Assembly (NCBI GenBank): GCA_027485405.1
Contig: JAIXRB010000055.1
Location: forward strand, 1 to 12,899
DNA from: Leptospiraceae bacterium
GTDB lineage: Bacteria > Spirochaetota > Leptospiria > Leptospirales > Leptospiraceae
Direction of reading: 5' to 3'
DNA length: 12,899 nt
Position numbers and translations under genes: made by a program. Shown piece by piece: positions 1 through 5,905 of the stretch (its first letter is position 1; the number at the start of each line of letters is the position of its first letter). The notes under the pieces were generated by a model that saw only the letters and a list, made by a program, of their open reading frames with translations, was not told where the DNA came from and searched no databases.

Positions 1-186
1 ACTTACTTAAACACGAGTAGCACAAAGGTTTTTATGTCGCTTTTTGACTTTTTAGAAACTCAAAATCAAAATGGAAAATCAATTAAGATTGATTGGCACT
101 TTGAAAAGGGAAACGAGATGGCCAAAGAAAGCGGGGAAGAATTCAAGGAAGATTTAAATTTAAATTTCAATATTATTGAAGATTAA
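1..186 (+). CDS. siaC: SiaC-family (DUF1987) regulatory phosphoprotein, C-terminal part
   Basis: Frame 1 is open from the left edge to the TAA at 184-186, giving 61 residues of a protein whose start lies outside the window. The segment begins TYLNTSSTKVFMSLFDFLE and continues through IDWHFEKGNE and a GEEFKEDL stretch, which matches from memory the C-terminal half of Pseudomonas SiaC (YLNTSSIK...FDLLE, WHYDRRNE, EEFREDC). In that protein the Thr of the LNTSS motif (Thr68) is phosphorylated by SiaB and dephosphorylated by SiaA, and the unphosphorylated form binds and activates the diguanylate cyclase SiaD. The matching Thr here is encoded at 13-15, so the switch residue is kept. The stop is 3 bases before the ATG of an adenylate cyclase gene, so the two are almost certainly co-translated. 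Any SiaA or SiaB partner would lie left of the window. The family call is firm; the role here is inferred. Confidence 0.85.
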   Translation, partial: TYLNTSSTKVFMSLFDFLETQNQNGKSIKIDWHFEKGNEMAKESGEEFKEDLNLNFNIIED

Positions 187-189
187 TAT

Positions 190-1254
190 ATGTTTAATGA
201 AGAGGAAGAAGAGCTAAATAAATTTAATGAGATATTGTTGGATCAGACCATCACGGAATCGCCCTTTTACGAATCTTTCAAAGAGTTTGCAGATAAATTT
301 TATAAACTTTTAAGGCAAACCAAAAAATTGGTTAAAATTAGTGATAATCAACAGAGAATTATCAATGAGACCAATGAAAAATTGACGAAGCTAGCTGATG
401 ATCTCTCGAAAGAACAATTATTGTCTCAAGAATTGCTCTTAAATATTCTGCCTAGTAAAATTGCTGAAGAATTAAAATTGAAGGGCCAGTCTAATCCAGT
501 ATTTTATAAATCTGTTTCTGTTATGTTTACCGATTTTAAGGGATTCACTCAGTCTGCGGAAAGAATTTCTCCTGAAGAATTGGTTTCAGAATTAGATGAA
601 TATTTCACTTATTTTGATTCTATTATGTCAGAATTTAAATTAGAAAAACTTAAGACTATTGGAGATTCTTATATGTGTGCTGGGGGAATTCCAGAAGAAT
701 CAAATACTCATGCAATTGATTCCATCTTAGCCGCATTACATTTACAAAAATATTTATATGATTTAAAACTCGCAAAAATCAAAGAAAATAAGACTTATTG
801 GGAAATAAGATTGGGGATCCATAGCGGTCCTGTAGTAGCTGGAGTAGTTGGTCGTAAAAAATTTGCTTACGATATTTGGGGTGATACCGTAAATGTCGCT
901 AGTCGGATGGAGTCGAGCGGTGTGGCTGGTGAAGTAAATGTTTCAAAGGAAACTTTTGAACTAACAAAGAATTTTTTCTTATTTGAAAATAGAGGGCATA
1001 TCGAAGCAAAAAACAAAGGTAATATTGAAATGTTTTTAGTTAAAGGTGTTAAGCCCGAATTACTAGATAGTGATGGGAAGTTAAACAATCGTTTTTACCT
1101 TTTATACAATTCGGTAAGAGAAGAAGGCGTGCTTATTGAAGGTAACAGAGTAATTGAAAGAAGAGTTGCTTCGTCTGATGAAAGAGAAGAAAGATCAGAA
1201 AGAAGAAACTACTTATTTAAATTTTTGTATGATAAACCTTCAGGTAAAAATTAA
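190..1254 (+). CDS. class III adenylate cyclase with helical N-terminal stalk
   Basis: This 354-residue soluble protein should make cyclic AMP from ATP. Residues 1-75 are charged and helical, with LLRQTKKLVKISDNQQ at 40-55. Residues 76-100 (LLSQELLLNILPSKIAEELK) form the linker helix that usually precedes class III cyclase domains. The catalytic domain spans about 108-285. It has metal-binding Asp115 (FTDFKGFT) and Asp159 (KTIGDSYM), substrate-selecting Lys155 and Asp228 (YDIWGD), and transition-state Asn235 and Arg239 (VNVASR). The Lys/Asp pair indicates adenylate rather than guanylate cyclase. No membrane segment or signal peptide is visible. The tail from about 286 is rich in Arg and Glu and is not recognised. 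The ATG is 3 bases after the siaC stop, with only a weak GAAG upstream, which fits translational coupling. A helical stalk before the catalytic domain suggests control by a partner protein, plausibly the SiaC homologue. Confidence 0.9.
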   Translation: MFNEEEEELNKFNEILLDQTITESPFYESFKEFADKFYKLLRQTKKLVKISDNQQRIINETNEKLTKLADDLSKEQLLSQELLLNILPSKIAEELKLKGQSNPVFYKSVSVMFTDFKGFTQSAERISPEELVSELDEYFTYFDSIMSEFKLEKLKTIGDSYMCAGGIPEESNTHAIDSILAALHLQKYLYDLKLAKIKENKTYWEIRLGIHSGPVVAGVVGRKKFAYDIWGDTVNVASRMESSGVAGEVNVSKETFELTKNFFLFENRGHIEAKNKGNIEMFLVKGVKPELLDSDGKLNNRFYLLYNSVREEGVLIEGNRVIERRVASSDEREERSERRNYLFKFLYDKPSGKN

Positions 1255-1379
1255 ATTACAAAAACATCTCGAATGTTGTCAAGAATGTAATCAATTTAAA
1301 CAAAGGAATTAGATCTCTAAAAAGAGGGACAAAAAAAGGAGATTCCGGAAAAATTTCAAATTAAATTAATTACAATTAA

Positions 1380-2603
1380 ATGAATCTAGAAAAGAACCAA
1401 TTATTAGTTCAAGCCTGCAGAAAATTTGATGTTATTGGAACTATAAATGCTCTCGAAGCGGGAGCAGATCCTTTAACAACGGATAAGGTAGAATGGTGCC
1501 TCTCAGAAACTATATGTTTTAGACATTGGCTTTCTCCCAATGCACCGACTGATCTGGATTTTAAAGCAGTAGCGAAATCATTTATCGATCATGGATTGAA
1601 TCTTTTCAGTCCGGACCTACATTCAAAATATTTATATTTTTACATTTCAGATACAATGGAGCATAGCAAAGGTGATGTCCTGGACGCTGTTTCCCGAATC
1701 AAAACGTTAATAGAACTTGGACTTCCCATTGATCTTCGAGTTAATGAAATCAATGGATCTAATTTGCTTCAATCGGCTATTGTAAATGACGCACTCCCTA
1801 TTGCCTATATTTTTGCAATCAATGGATGGAATCCGCTTGCGATCAATCATAACAATGACTCTTTCGAAAACAATGTACGAGAATCACAACGTTGGCTCTG
1901 GTCTAAAGTTTTTCAAGAATGGAGAGAGCAATTTCCGTCAGAGCTTAGCTGGGAGAATGTGCTGACAGATCTCCTCATAGTGGGATGGAAATTTGATCAC
2001 CCCGACCTAAAAATGGCGCGCAACCCGCAATCATCCAACGGAGGATTTCTAGCAAATATTTCCGAAAAACACTCTGGTGGTATCAACTCAGATGGAATAA
2101 AAAAAGCAGAGTGTCCAAGTATAATGCGTGAGTTACTTAACGAGAGAAGCGATGAACTAAAGACTAGCATTATAAAGTCCGCATGGCTTTTCCTAAATTT
2201 CTGTGGATTTACTCAACTCGAATTAGGTCCCAAAATTCAAATCCTAAATACGACAAATTTGCCAGAACCAGTTCTTACGATTGAGGAAGTTATGAATTCT
2301 CTTACAGAGGCCTTAAAGAAAGGCGCTGTACTTGAGTTTAATCAAAATGGGGATCGCAAGGAATTAAAATGGGAAGTAGATGATATTTTCGAATTACAAA
2401 CACTCATTTGCGTAGAACATTTTACATATGAACCATCCGGTCCTCCACTGAAGGTTGGATTGAATTCAATGATCGATACATTGATGCAAGATGCCGTAAT
2501 TAGAGGCTCAGAGCTTCGAGTTAATATTGGTTCTCCGCTTGGCGGTCTTGGCTATCTTCGATCCACTGTCGGGCTGGACTGGCCAAAATTTTTGAGAAAA
2601 TAG
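1380..2603 (+). CDS. hypothetical protein with weak ankyrin-like segments
   Basis: This is a 407-residue soluble protein that I do not recognise as a whole. Two parts resemble ankyrin-type helical repeats: residues 7-32 (LLVQACRKFDVIGTINALEAGADP read loosely) and about 105-155, where a 'LIELGLPIDLR' turn is followed by 'NLLQSAIVNDALPIAYIFAINGWNPL'. The middle is Trp-rich (168-205). The C-terminal third (about 300-407) has mixed helix and strand character and ends with GSPLGGLGYLRSTVGLDW. No signal peptide, membrane span or catalytic motif is evident. An in-frame TAA at 1377-1379 directly precedes the ATG, so the gene cannot start earlier; no good ribosome binding site sits at the usual distance, and the AAAGGAG at 1336-1341 is too far upstream. 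It lies 125 bases after the cyclase on the same strand and may or may not share its transcript. Coding status is supported by length and ordinary composition; function is unknown. Confidence 0.7.
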   Translation: MNLEKNQLLVQACRKFDVIGTINALEAGADPLTTDKVEWCLSETICFRHWLSPNAPTDLDFKAVAKSFIDHGLNLFSPDLHSKYLYFYISDTMEHSKGDVLDAVSRIKTLIELGLPIDLRVNEINGSNLLQSAIVNDALPIAYIFAINGWNPLAINHNNDSFENNVRESQRWLWSKVFQEWREQFPSELSWENVLTDLLIVGWKFDHPDLKMARNPQSSNGGFLANISEKHSGGINSDGIKKAECPSIMRELLNERSDELKTSIIKSAWLFLNFCGFTQLELGPKIQILNTTNLPEPVLTIEEVMNSLTEALKKGAVLEFNQNGDRKELKWEVDDIFELQTLICVEHFTYEPSGPPLKVGLNSMIDTLMQDAVIRGSELRVNIGSPLGGLGYLRSTVGLDWPKFLRK

Positions 2604-2670
2604 ATTTTCCTGGCTTCGAAAAAATAATCCCACAAAGTAGCAAGAATCGGGTTTTCGATCTGGCGAAAGC

Positions 2671-2679
2671 TGTTACAAT
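2671..2679 (+). promoter_or_regulatory. extended -10 promoter element for the Ada-like gene
   Basis: TGTTACAAT reads as an extended -10 (TG-N-TACAAT). The hexamer ends 6 bases before the ATG at 2686, so transcription would begin at or very near the start codon. No convincing -35 is seen 16-18 bases upstream (GTTTTC region), which an extended -10 may partly compensate for. There is also no Shine-Dalgarno sequence before this ATG, consistent with a leaderless message. Confidence 0.4.
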
Positions 2680-2685
2680 GATTTC

Positions 2686-3546
2686 ATGATAGAGAATTCA
2701 AATAGCAATTTCAAACGAATTGAGCTAGCCATAAGTTATATTCGCGATCATTTCCAAGAGCAACCCAATCTGGATGAAGTGGCTGAACAAATCAATCTCA
2801 GTCCATTTCATTTCCAAAGGCTCGTCACGGATTGGGCAGGAGTCAGTCCCAAAAAATTCTTACAGTTTACAACCATCAACTACGCCAAAGAGAAATTGAA
2901 AGAAGAAAAAGTTTCAGTGTTTGACGCGGCTTTTGAATCGGGTCTCTCTGGAACGAGTCGGCTCCACGATTTATTTGTGAACATTGAAGGGATGACACCT
3001 GGAGAATATAAGTACGGTGGGGAGAATTTAATCATCAATTATAGTCTAACAGAAAGTCTATTTGGAAATATCATCTGTGCGTCTACATCAAAAGGAATCT
3101 GCCACTTGTCCTTTTCGGAAAATGAATTGGAATCAATTCAAAAATTAACCAACCAATTTCCTAATGCCAAAATCAAACAAGGTATGGATCCATCCCAAGA
3201 GAATGCATTAAAAATTTTCCGAAGAGAATGGAAAGATCTAGATTCGATTAAACTACATTTGAAGGGAACTCCATTTCAAATAAAGGTTTGGGAGGCGCTT
3301 CTTAGAATTCCATCTGGAGAACTGACAACGTACGGTGAACTAGCCAAAGGCATTTCACAACCAAAGGCGGCACGTGCCGTAGGATCGGCGATAGGTGACA
3401 ATCCAGTCGCATTTTTGATTCCTTGCCATCGTGTGATCCAAGCAAGTGGATCCTTTGGACAATACCATTGGGGGAGTGATCGAAAAGTGGCCATCATCGG
3501 TTGGGAAGCGGCCTTAAAACAAGAGGAAATCAATTCAAGACTTTAA
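2686..3546 (+). CDS. Ada-like AraC-type regulator / methylated-DNA-protein-cysteine methyltransferase fusion
   Basis: The 286-residue protein joins two domains of E. coli Ada. Residues 10-108 are an AraC-type double helix-turn-helix (LDEVAEQINLSPFHFQRL, then GMTPGEYKY). Residues about 118-275 are an O6-alkylguanine-DNA alkyltransferase, with GTPFQIKVWEALLRIP at 194-209, RAVGSAIGDNP at 230-240 and the active-site IPCHRV with Cys247. This enzyme moves the alkyl group from O6-alkylguanine in DNA to its own cysteine and is used up in doing so. The N-terminal Cys4 zinc domain of E. coli Ada, which senses methylphosphotriesters and switches on its own gene, is absent: the protein starts right at the AraC domain. 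It could therefore repair DNA and bind DNA, but cannot sense damage the classical way. The ATG lacks a Shine-Dalgarno sequence and follows a likely extended -10 by 6 bases. The gene converges with the next one across 23 bases. Confidence 0.92.
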   Translation: MIENSNSNFKRIELAISYIRDHFQEQPNLDEVAEQINLSPFHFQRLVTDWAGVSPKKFLQFTTINYAKEKLKEEKVSVFDAAFESGLSGTSRLHDLFVNIEGMTPGEYKYGGENLIINYSLTESLFGNIICASTSKGICHLSFSENELESIQKLTNQFPNAKIKQGMDPSQENALKIFRREWKDLDSIKLHLKGTPFQIKVWEALLRIPSGELTTYGELAKGISQPKAARAVGSAIGDNPVAFLIPCHRVIQASGSFGQYHWGSDRKVAIIGWEAALKQEEINSRL

Positions 3547-3569
3547 GCGGGAAGTTTTGCTTCAAATGC

Positions 3570-4484
3570 TCAAAATAGAATAGTTAAACCGCCTTGCAAA
3601 GTAACGCCAGACATTTTCCCTTCTCCTATAAAGTCCGGCGCAAAATAAAGATTAGTTTTTATCTTTTCAGCATCCTTTTTTTGATTCTCTACGATCAATA
3701 GTCCATTTTCCCAAGCAAAACCATTGTAAATGATATGAACCAATTGCACACAATAAAGTGTAGCAAGGGCCGCCAATGCTCCATGGTAATGGTCGATCGA
3801 TTGTTGGTATTCAGTGAATCCTCTTGCATTTGCGTAGACTCCATATGTTACACGAAGATCCTTTGTAAACATATCAGGCTGAGAAGAAATCAGAAAATTG
3901 AGCTCGGCATCCCTATGATTTTCGCGTTGCGCTGTAAGTGCCTCGCCCCGTGTGTTGATTACAGCGGCAAGGAGGATTGCAGTTCCACCCGAATAAGCAA
4001 CGCCAAACCAAGGTCTTTCAAGGTAAAAGTGACCCCATCCTGGAAGGACCATCGACCGCCAAGCAAAGTCCCAGTAAGAAATAGGTTCATCTTCGGGTTT
4101 TTCCATTTGGCCTTTAGCCACAAGTTCACGTAAGGCAGAAGCTCGTAAAGCTTTAGCTTGTGCTTCCTCAGCTTGCAAAACTTTGACTTTTTCGAGTTCC
4201 ATACCATCAATCTTCTTGCGTTTAGCTTCCAATGCTTTCGCTTTCTGCTTTGCAGTGAAGGGAACGTATTGAACTTTAATTATATTTGATTTTCGAATGC
4301 TTACACTGCCTTTGTCTGTATCGATCAAAATATCATCGAATGTCATTTTGGATATTTTTCCCGATACTACGGAACCATTCTTAAGCAAAACTTCCTCAGC
4401 TTGCATAGGCGCAAAAGGTGCGGTCAAGAGGATTGCGCATAGGAATAATAGATTGATCGATTTTTTGATGTAAGAAAGACTCAA
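3570..4484 (-). CDS. exported/membrane protein with LSm-like N-terminus, coiled coil and DUF5683-like segment
   Basis: This 304-residue protein starts with a signal sequence: positive charges at 7-8, a hydrophobic core at 10-22, and likely cleavage after MQA at 29. Residues 31-75 (VLLKNGSVVSGKI..., then SVSIRKSNIIKVQYV) look like a small beta-barrel of the kind that reads 'express/repress this with this cue' in many exported LSm-like domains. Residues 78-125 are an Ala/Lys/Glu-rich coiled coil. Then comes SMVLPGWGHFYLERPWFG at 144-161, reminiscent of the LPGxGQxY motif of DUF5683 proteins, with hydrophobic spans at about 162-177 and 235-254. The end, VTLQGGLTILF, has a terminal Phe. The start is TTG, overlapping the TGA of the upstream lipoprotein gene (TTGA), and an AGGTGG 9 bases before it supports this choice. 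Shared transcription with the lipoprotein is therefore very likely. Biochemical function is unknown. Confidence 0.75.
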   Translation of the reverse strand: MSLSYIKKSINLLFLCAILLTAPFAPMQAEEVLLKNGSVVSGKISKMTFDDILIDTDKGSVSIRKSNIIKVQYVPFTAKQKAKALEAKRKKIDGMELEKVKVLQAEEAQAKALRASALRELVAKGQMEKPEDEPISYWDFAWRSMVLPGWGHFYLERPWFGVAYSGGTAILLAAVINTRGEALTAQRENHRDAELNFLISSQPDMFTKDLRVTYGVYANARGFTEYQQSIDHYHGALAALATLYCVQLVHIIYNGFAWENGLLIVENQKKDAEKIKTNLYFAPDFIGEGKMSGVTLQGGLTILF

Positions 4485-5800
4485 AAAGAATAACCACCTA
4501 ATGCATTTAAAAAGGTGATCCTGCTTGGAGTCATGCCGACGACGTAGACACGATTTGCTGAAGGATTTACAGCAAGACCGAGAGTCGTAGATCCTGTTGC
4601 AAAACTCGAATTTGATAGTGTTCCATTTGCATAGGCGCCTGTTGTAGCGTTAAAGAATGTTACCGTATTGGAAAGAGTGTTTGAGACACTAAGAATATTT
4701 GCATCTGGATTGACTGCCAGCCAGAAAGGCCAATTTCCTGAAGTAAAGCTCGAATTCCCTAGTGTTCCATTTGCATAAGCTCCAGTTGTGGCATTAAAGT
4801 ATGTAACGGTATTGGAATCATTATTTGCAACGTAGAGTAAATTCGCTGTAGGATTTACGGCTATGCCCTGTGGGTCAGTTCCGGTTGTAAAGCTGGAAGC
4901 CCCAAGAGTTCCGCCAAAGGCATAGGCGCCTGTGGTCGCATTAAAAAACGTGACCGTATTAGATCCGCTATTTGTGACGTATAACAGGTTTGCAGTGGTA
5001 TTTAGGGCAATAGAGGTAGGGCTGGTTCCCGTAGCAAAACTGGAAGCGCCCAAAGTTCCACCGAAGGCGTAAGTTCCGTTTGTCGCGTTAAAGAATGTAA
5101 TCGTATTAGATCCGCTATTTGCAACGTAGAGAAGATTGGCAGTTGGATTCGCGACTACACCTCGAGGGTTGGAACCAGTGATAAAGCTCGAAGCGGCAAG
5201 AGTTCCACCGATAGCAGGAGCTCCCGTTGTGGCATTCAATAAGGTAACCCTTGCTAGAGAACTGTATGTAATATAGATCAAATTGGCTGTCGAATTTACG
5301 GCAACGCCCCAAGGTTGGGTATTTGTTGGAAAACTTGAGCTACCTAAAGTACCATTCGCATATGCTCCTGTAGTAGCGTTGAAAAACGTCACTGTGTTTG
5401 AACCATTATTGGTAACATATAGGCGATTTGTAGAGGGGTTTGCGGCTACTTGCATAGGGTTTGATCCCGTAGTGAAGCTTGAATTTGAGAAAGTACCTGT
5501 GCCTGCGGTTGCCACCGCGGTAGTGCTTGTTCCCGTCCCCGTCGTTGTTCCTGTTCCGGTTGTTGTTCCTGTTCCGGTTGTTGTTCCTGTCTCGGTCGTT
5601 GTTCCCGTCGCGGTTGTTGTCCCTGTCTCGGTCGTTGCTCCTGTCACAGTCGATGTTCCTGTCTCATTAGCCGACCCAGAATCCCTCATACCAACATCTA
5701 CAAGTAGTGCCGAAATGTTTTCAGAAGTATCAAATGGACTTGGTACAATTTTTAAGCAGGCATTGAATGCTAGAAAAAAGGATAGGAAAAAGAGTTTCAT
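4481..5800 (-). CDS. lipoprotein with Thr/Gly repeat linker and seven-bladed YVTN beta-propeller
   Basis: The 439-residue product is predicted to be a lipid-anchored envelope protein. Residues 1-15 (MKLFFLSFFLAFNAC) are a short spirochaete-type lipoprotein signal with Cys15 as the lipidated residue. Residues 47-94 are eight hexapeptides of the form TGxTTx, a flexible and probably surface-exposed spacer. From residue 107 there are seven repeats beginning SSF and containing NP-AN-LYV-N--SNTVTFFNATTGAY; their starts are at 107, 155, 204, 253, 302, 350 and 398, a 48-49 residue period. Seven blades would close a complete YVTN-type propeller, a fold used for binding rather than catalysis in most cases. 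The Asn/Thr-rich composition fits a secreted protein. The ATG has GGGGAC about 5 bases upstream and a possible promoter just before it. The gene overlaps the next one by four bases, suggesting a joint function in the envelope. The ligand is unknown. Confidence 0.88.
   Translation of the reverse strand: MKLFFLSFFLAFNACLKIVPSPFDTSENISALLVDVGMRDSGSANETGTSTVTGATTETGTTTATGTTTETGTTTGTGTTTGTGTTTGTGTSTTAVATAGTGTFSNSSFTTGSNPMQVAANPSTNRLYVTNNGSNTVTFFNATTGAYANGTLGSSSFPTNTQPWGVAVNSTANLIYITYSSLARVTLLNATTGAPAIGGTLAASSFITGSNPRGVVANPTANLLYVANSGSNTITFFNATNGTYAFGGTLGASSFATGTSPTSIALNTTANLLYVTNSGSNTVTFFNATTGAYAFGGTLGASSFTTGTDPQGIAVNPTANLLYVANNDSNTVTYFNATTGAYANGTLGNSSFTSGNWPFWLAVNPDANILSVSNTLSNTVTFFNATTGAYANGTLSNSSFATGSTTLGLAVNPSANRVYVVGMTPSRITFLNALGGYSF
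4484..5482 (-). repeat. seven tandem propeller-blade repeats inside the lipoprotein gene
   Basis: Coding repeats of about 144-147 bases encode the seven blades (residues 107-439). Blades 4 and 5 are the closest to each other, sharing almost all of the TFFNATTGAYAFGGTLGASSF stretch in pieces; blades 2 and 7 are the most diverged. The high likeness between neighbours points to fairly recent internal duplication or ongoing gene conversion. Confidence 0.8.
4494..4499 (-). promoter_or_regulatory. ribosome binding site deciding a TTG start
   Basis: On the - strand AGGTGG is followed by 9 bases and then TTG at 4484. It lies inside the last codons of the upstream lipoprotein gene. Because the TTG also places a full signal peptide at the N-terminus, this site supports TTG as the real start of the 304-residue protein. 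Confidence 0.6.
5519..5662 (-). repeat. 18-bp in-frame tandem repeat encoding TGxTTx
   Basis: Eight 18-base units encode residues 47-94 of the lipoprotein. On the + strand the repeat reads as variants of gttgttcctgttccggtt, and three units in a row (encoding TGTTTG) are nearly identical in DNA. Any gain or loss of whole units keeps the reading frame, so the linker length could vary between strains. Confidence 0.8.
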
Positions 5801-5815
5801 ATAAGTCCCCAGACC

Positions 5816-5844
5816 TCTATATGAAGGTAAACCGACGGGTTGAA
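5816..5844 (-). promoter_or_regulatory. possible sigma-70-type promoter for the lipoprotein operon
   Basis: On the - strand TTCAAC (5844-5839) and TATAGA (5821-5816) are 17 bases apart, each a partial match to the consensus. Transcription would start about 10-13 bases before the ATG at 5800, just upstream of the GGGGAC ribosome binding site. The match is modest. Confidence 0.3.
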
Positions 5845-5865
5845 AGAAGAAAACGTCTCTTGTCC

Positions 5866-5887
5866 ACCCCCTAAACAGGGGGTTTTT
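5866..5887 (+). terminator. terminator-like hairpin facing the + strand
   Basis: ACCCCC, a 6-base loop (TAAACA), GGGGGT and a run of T form a classic Rho-independent terminator when read on the + strand. Read on the - strand the hairpin is followed by GGACAAGAG rather than T, so it would not be a standard terminator for the - strand genes on both sides. No + strand gene precedes it, so it may stop antisense transcription through the lipoprotein gene, or act as a weak hairpin end for the sensor-kinase transcript. Confidence 0.5.
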
Positions 5888-5905
5888 ATTGAGCCATTTT
5901 TTTTC

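Noticed and set aside
190..1254. First cyclase as a guanylate cyclase
   Set aside because: Guanylate cyclases normally carry Glu and Cys/Ser at the substrate-selecting sites; here they are Lys155 and Asp228.
3547..3569. Possible two-way terminator between the converging Ada-like and 304-residue genes
   Set aside because: The only pairing seen is five bases (TTTTG with CAAAA) with a long loop, too weak to call.
5519..5662. Short tandem repeats that could suggest a CRISPR array
   Set aside because: The units are 18 bases, contiguous, without spacers, and in frame with the lipoprotein gene.
5283..5804. Open frame on the + strand opposite the lipoprotein gene, rich in Val and Pro
   Set aside because: It is the complement of the Thr/Gly repeat and propeller codons; its repetitive VVVPVPV pattern follows from that, and it has no independent start signal.
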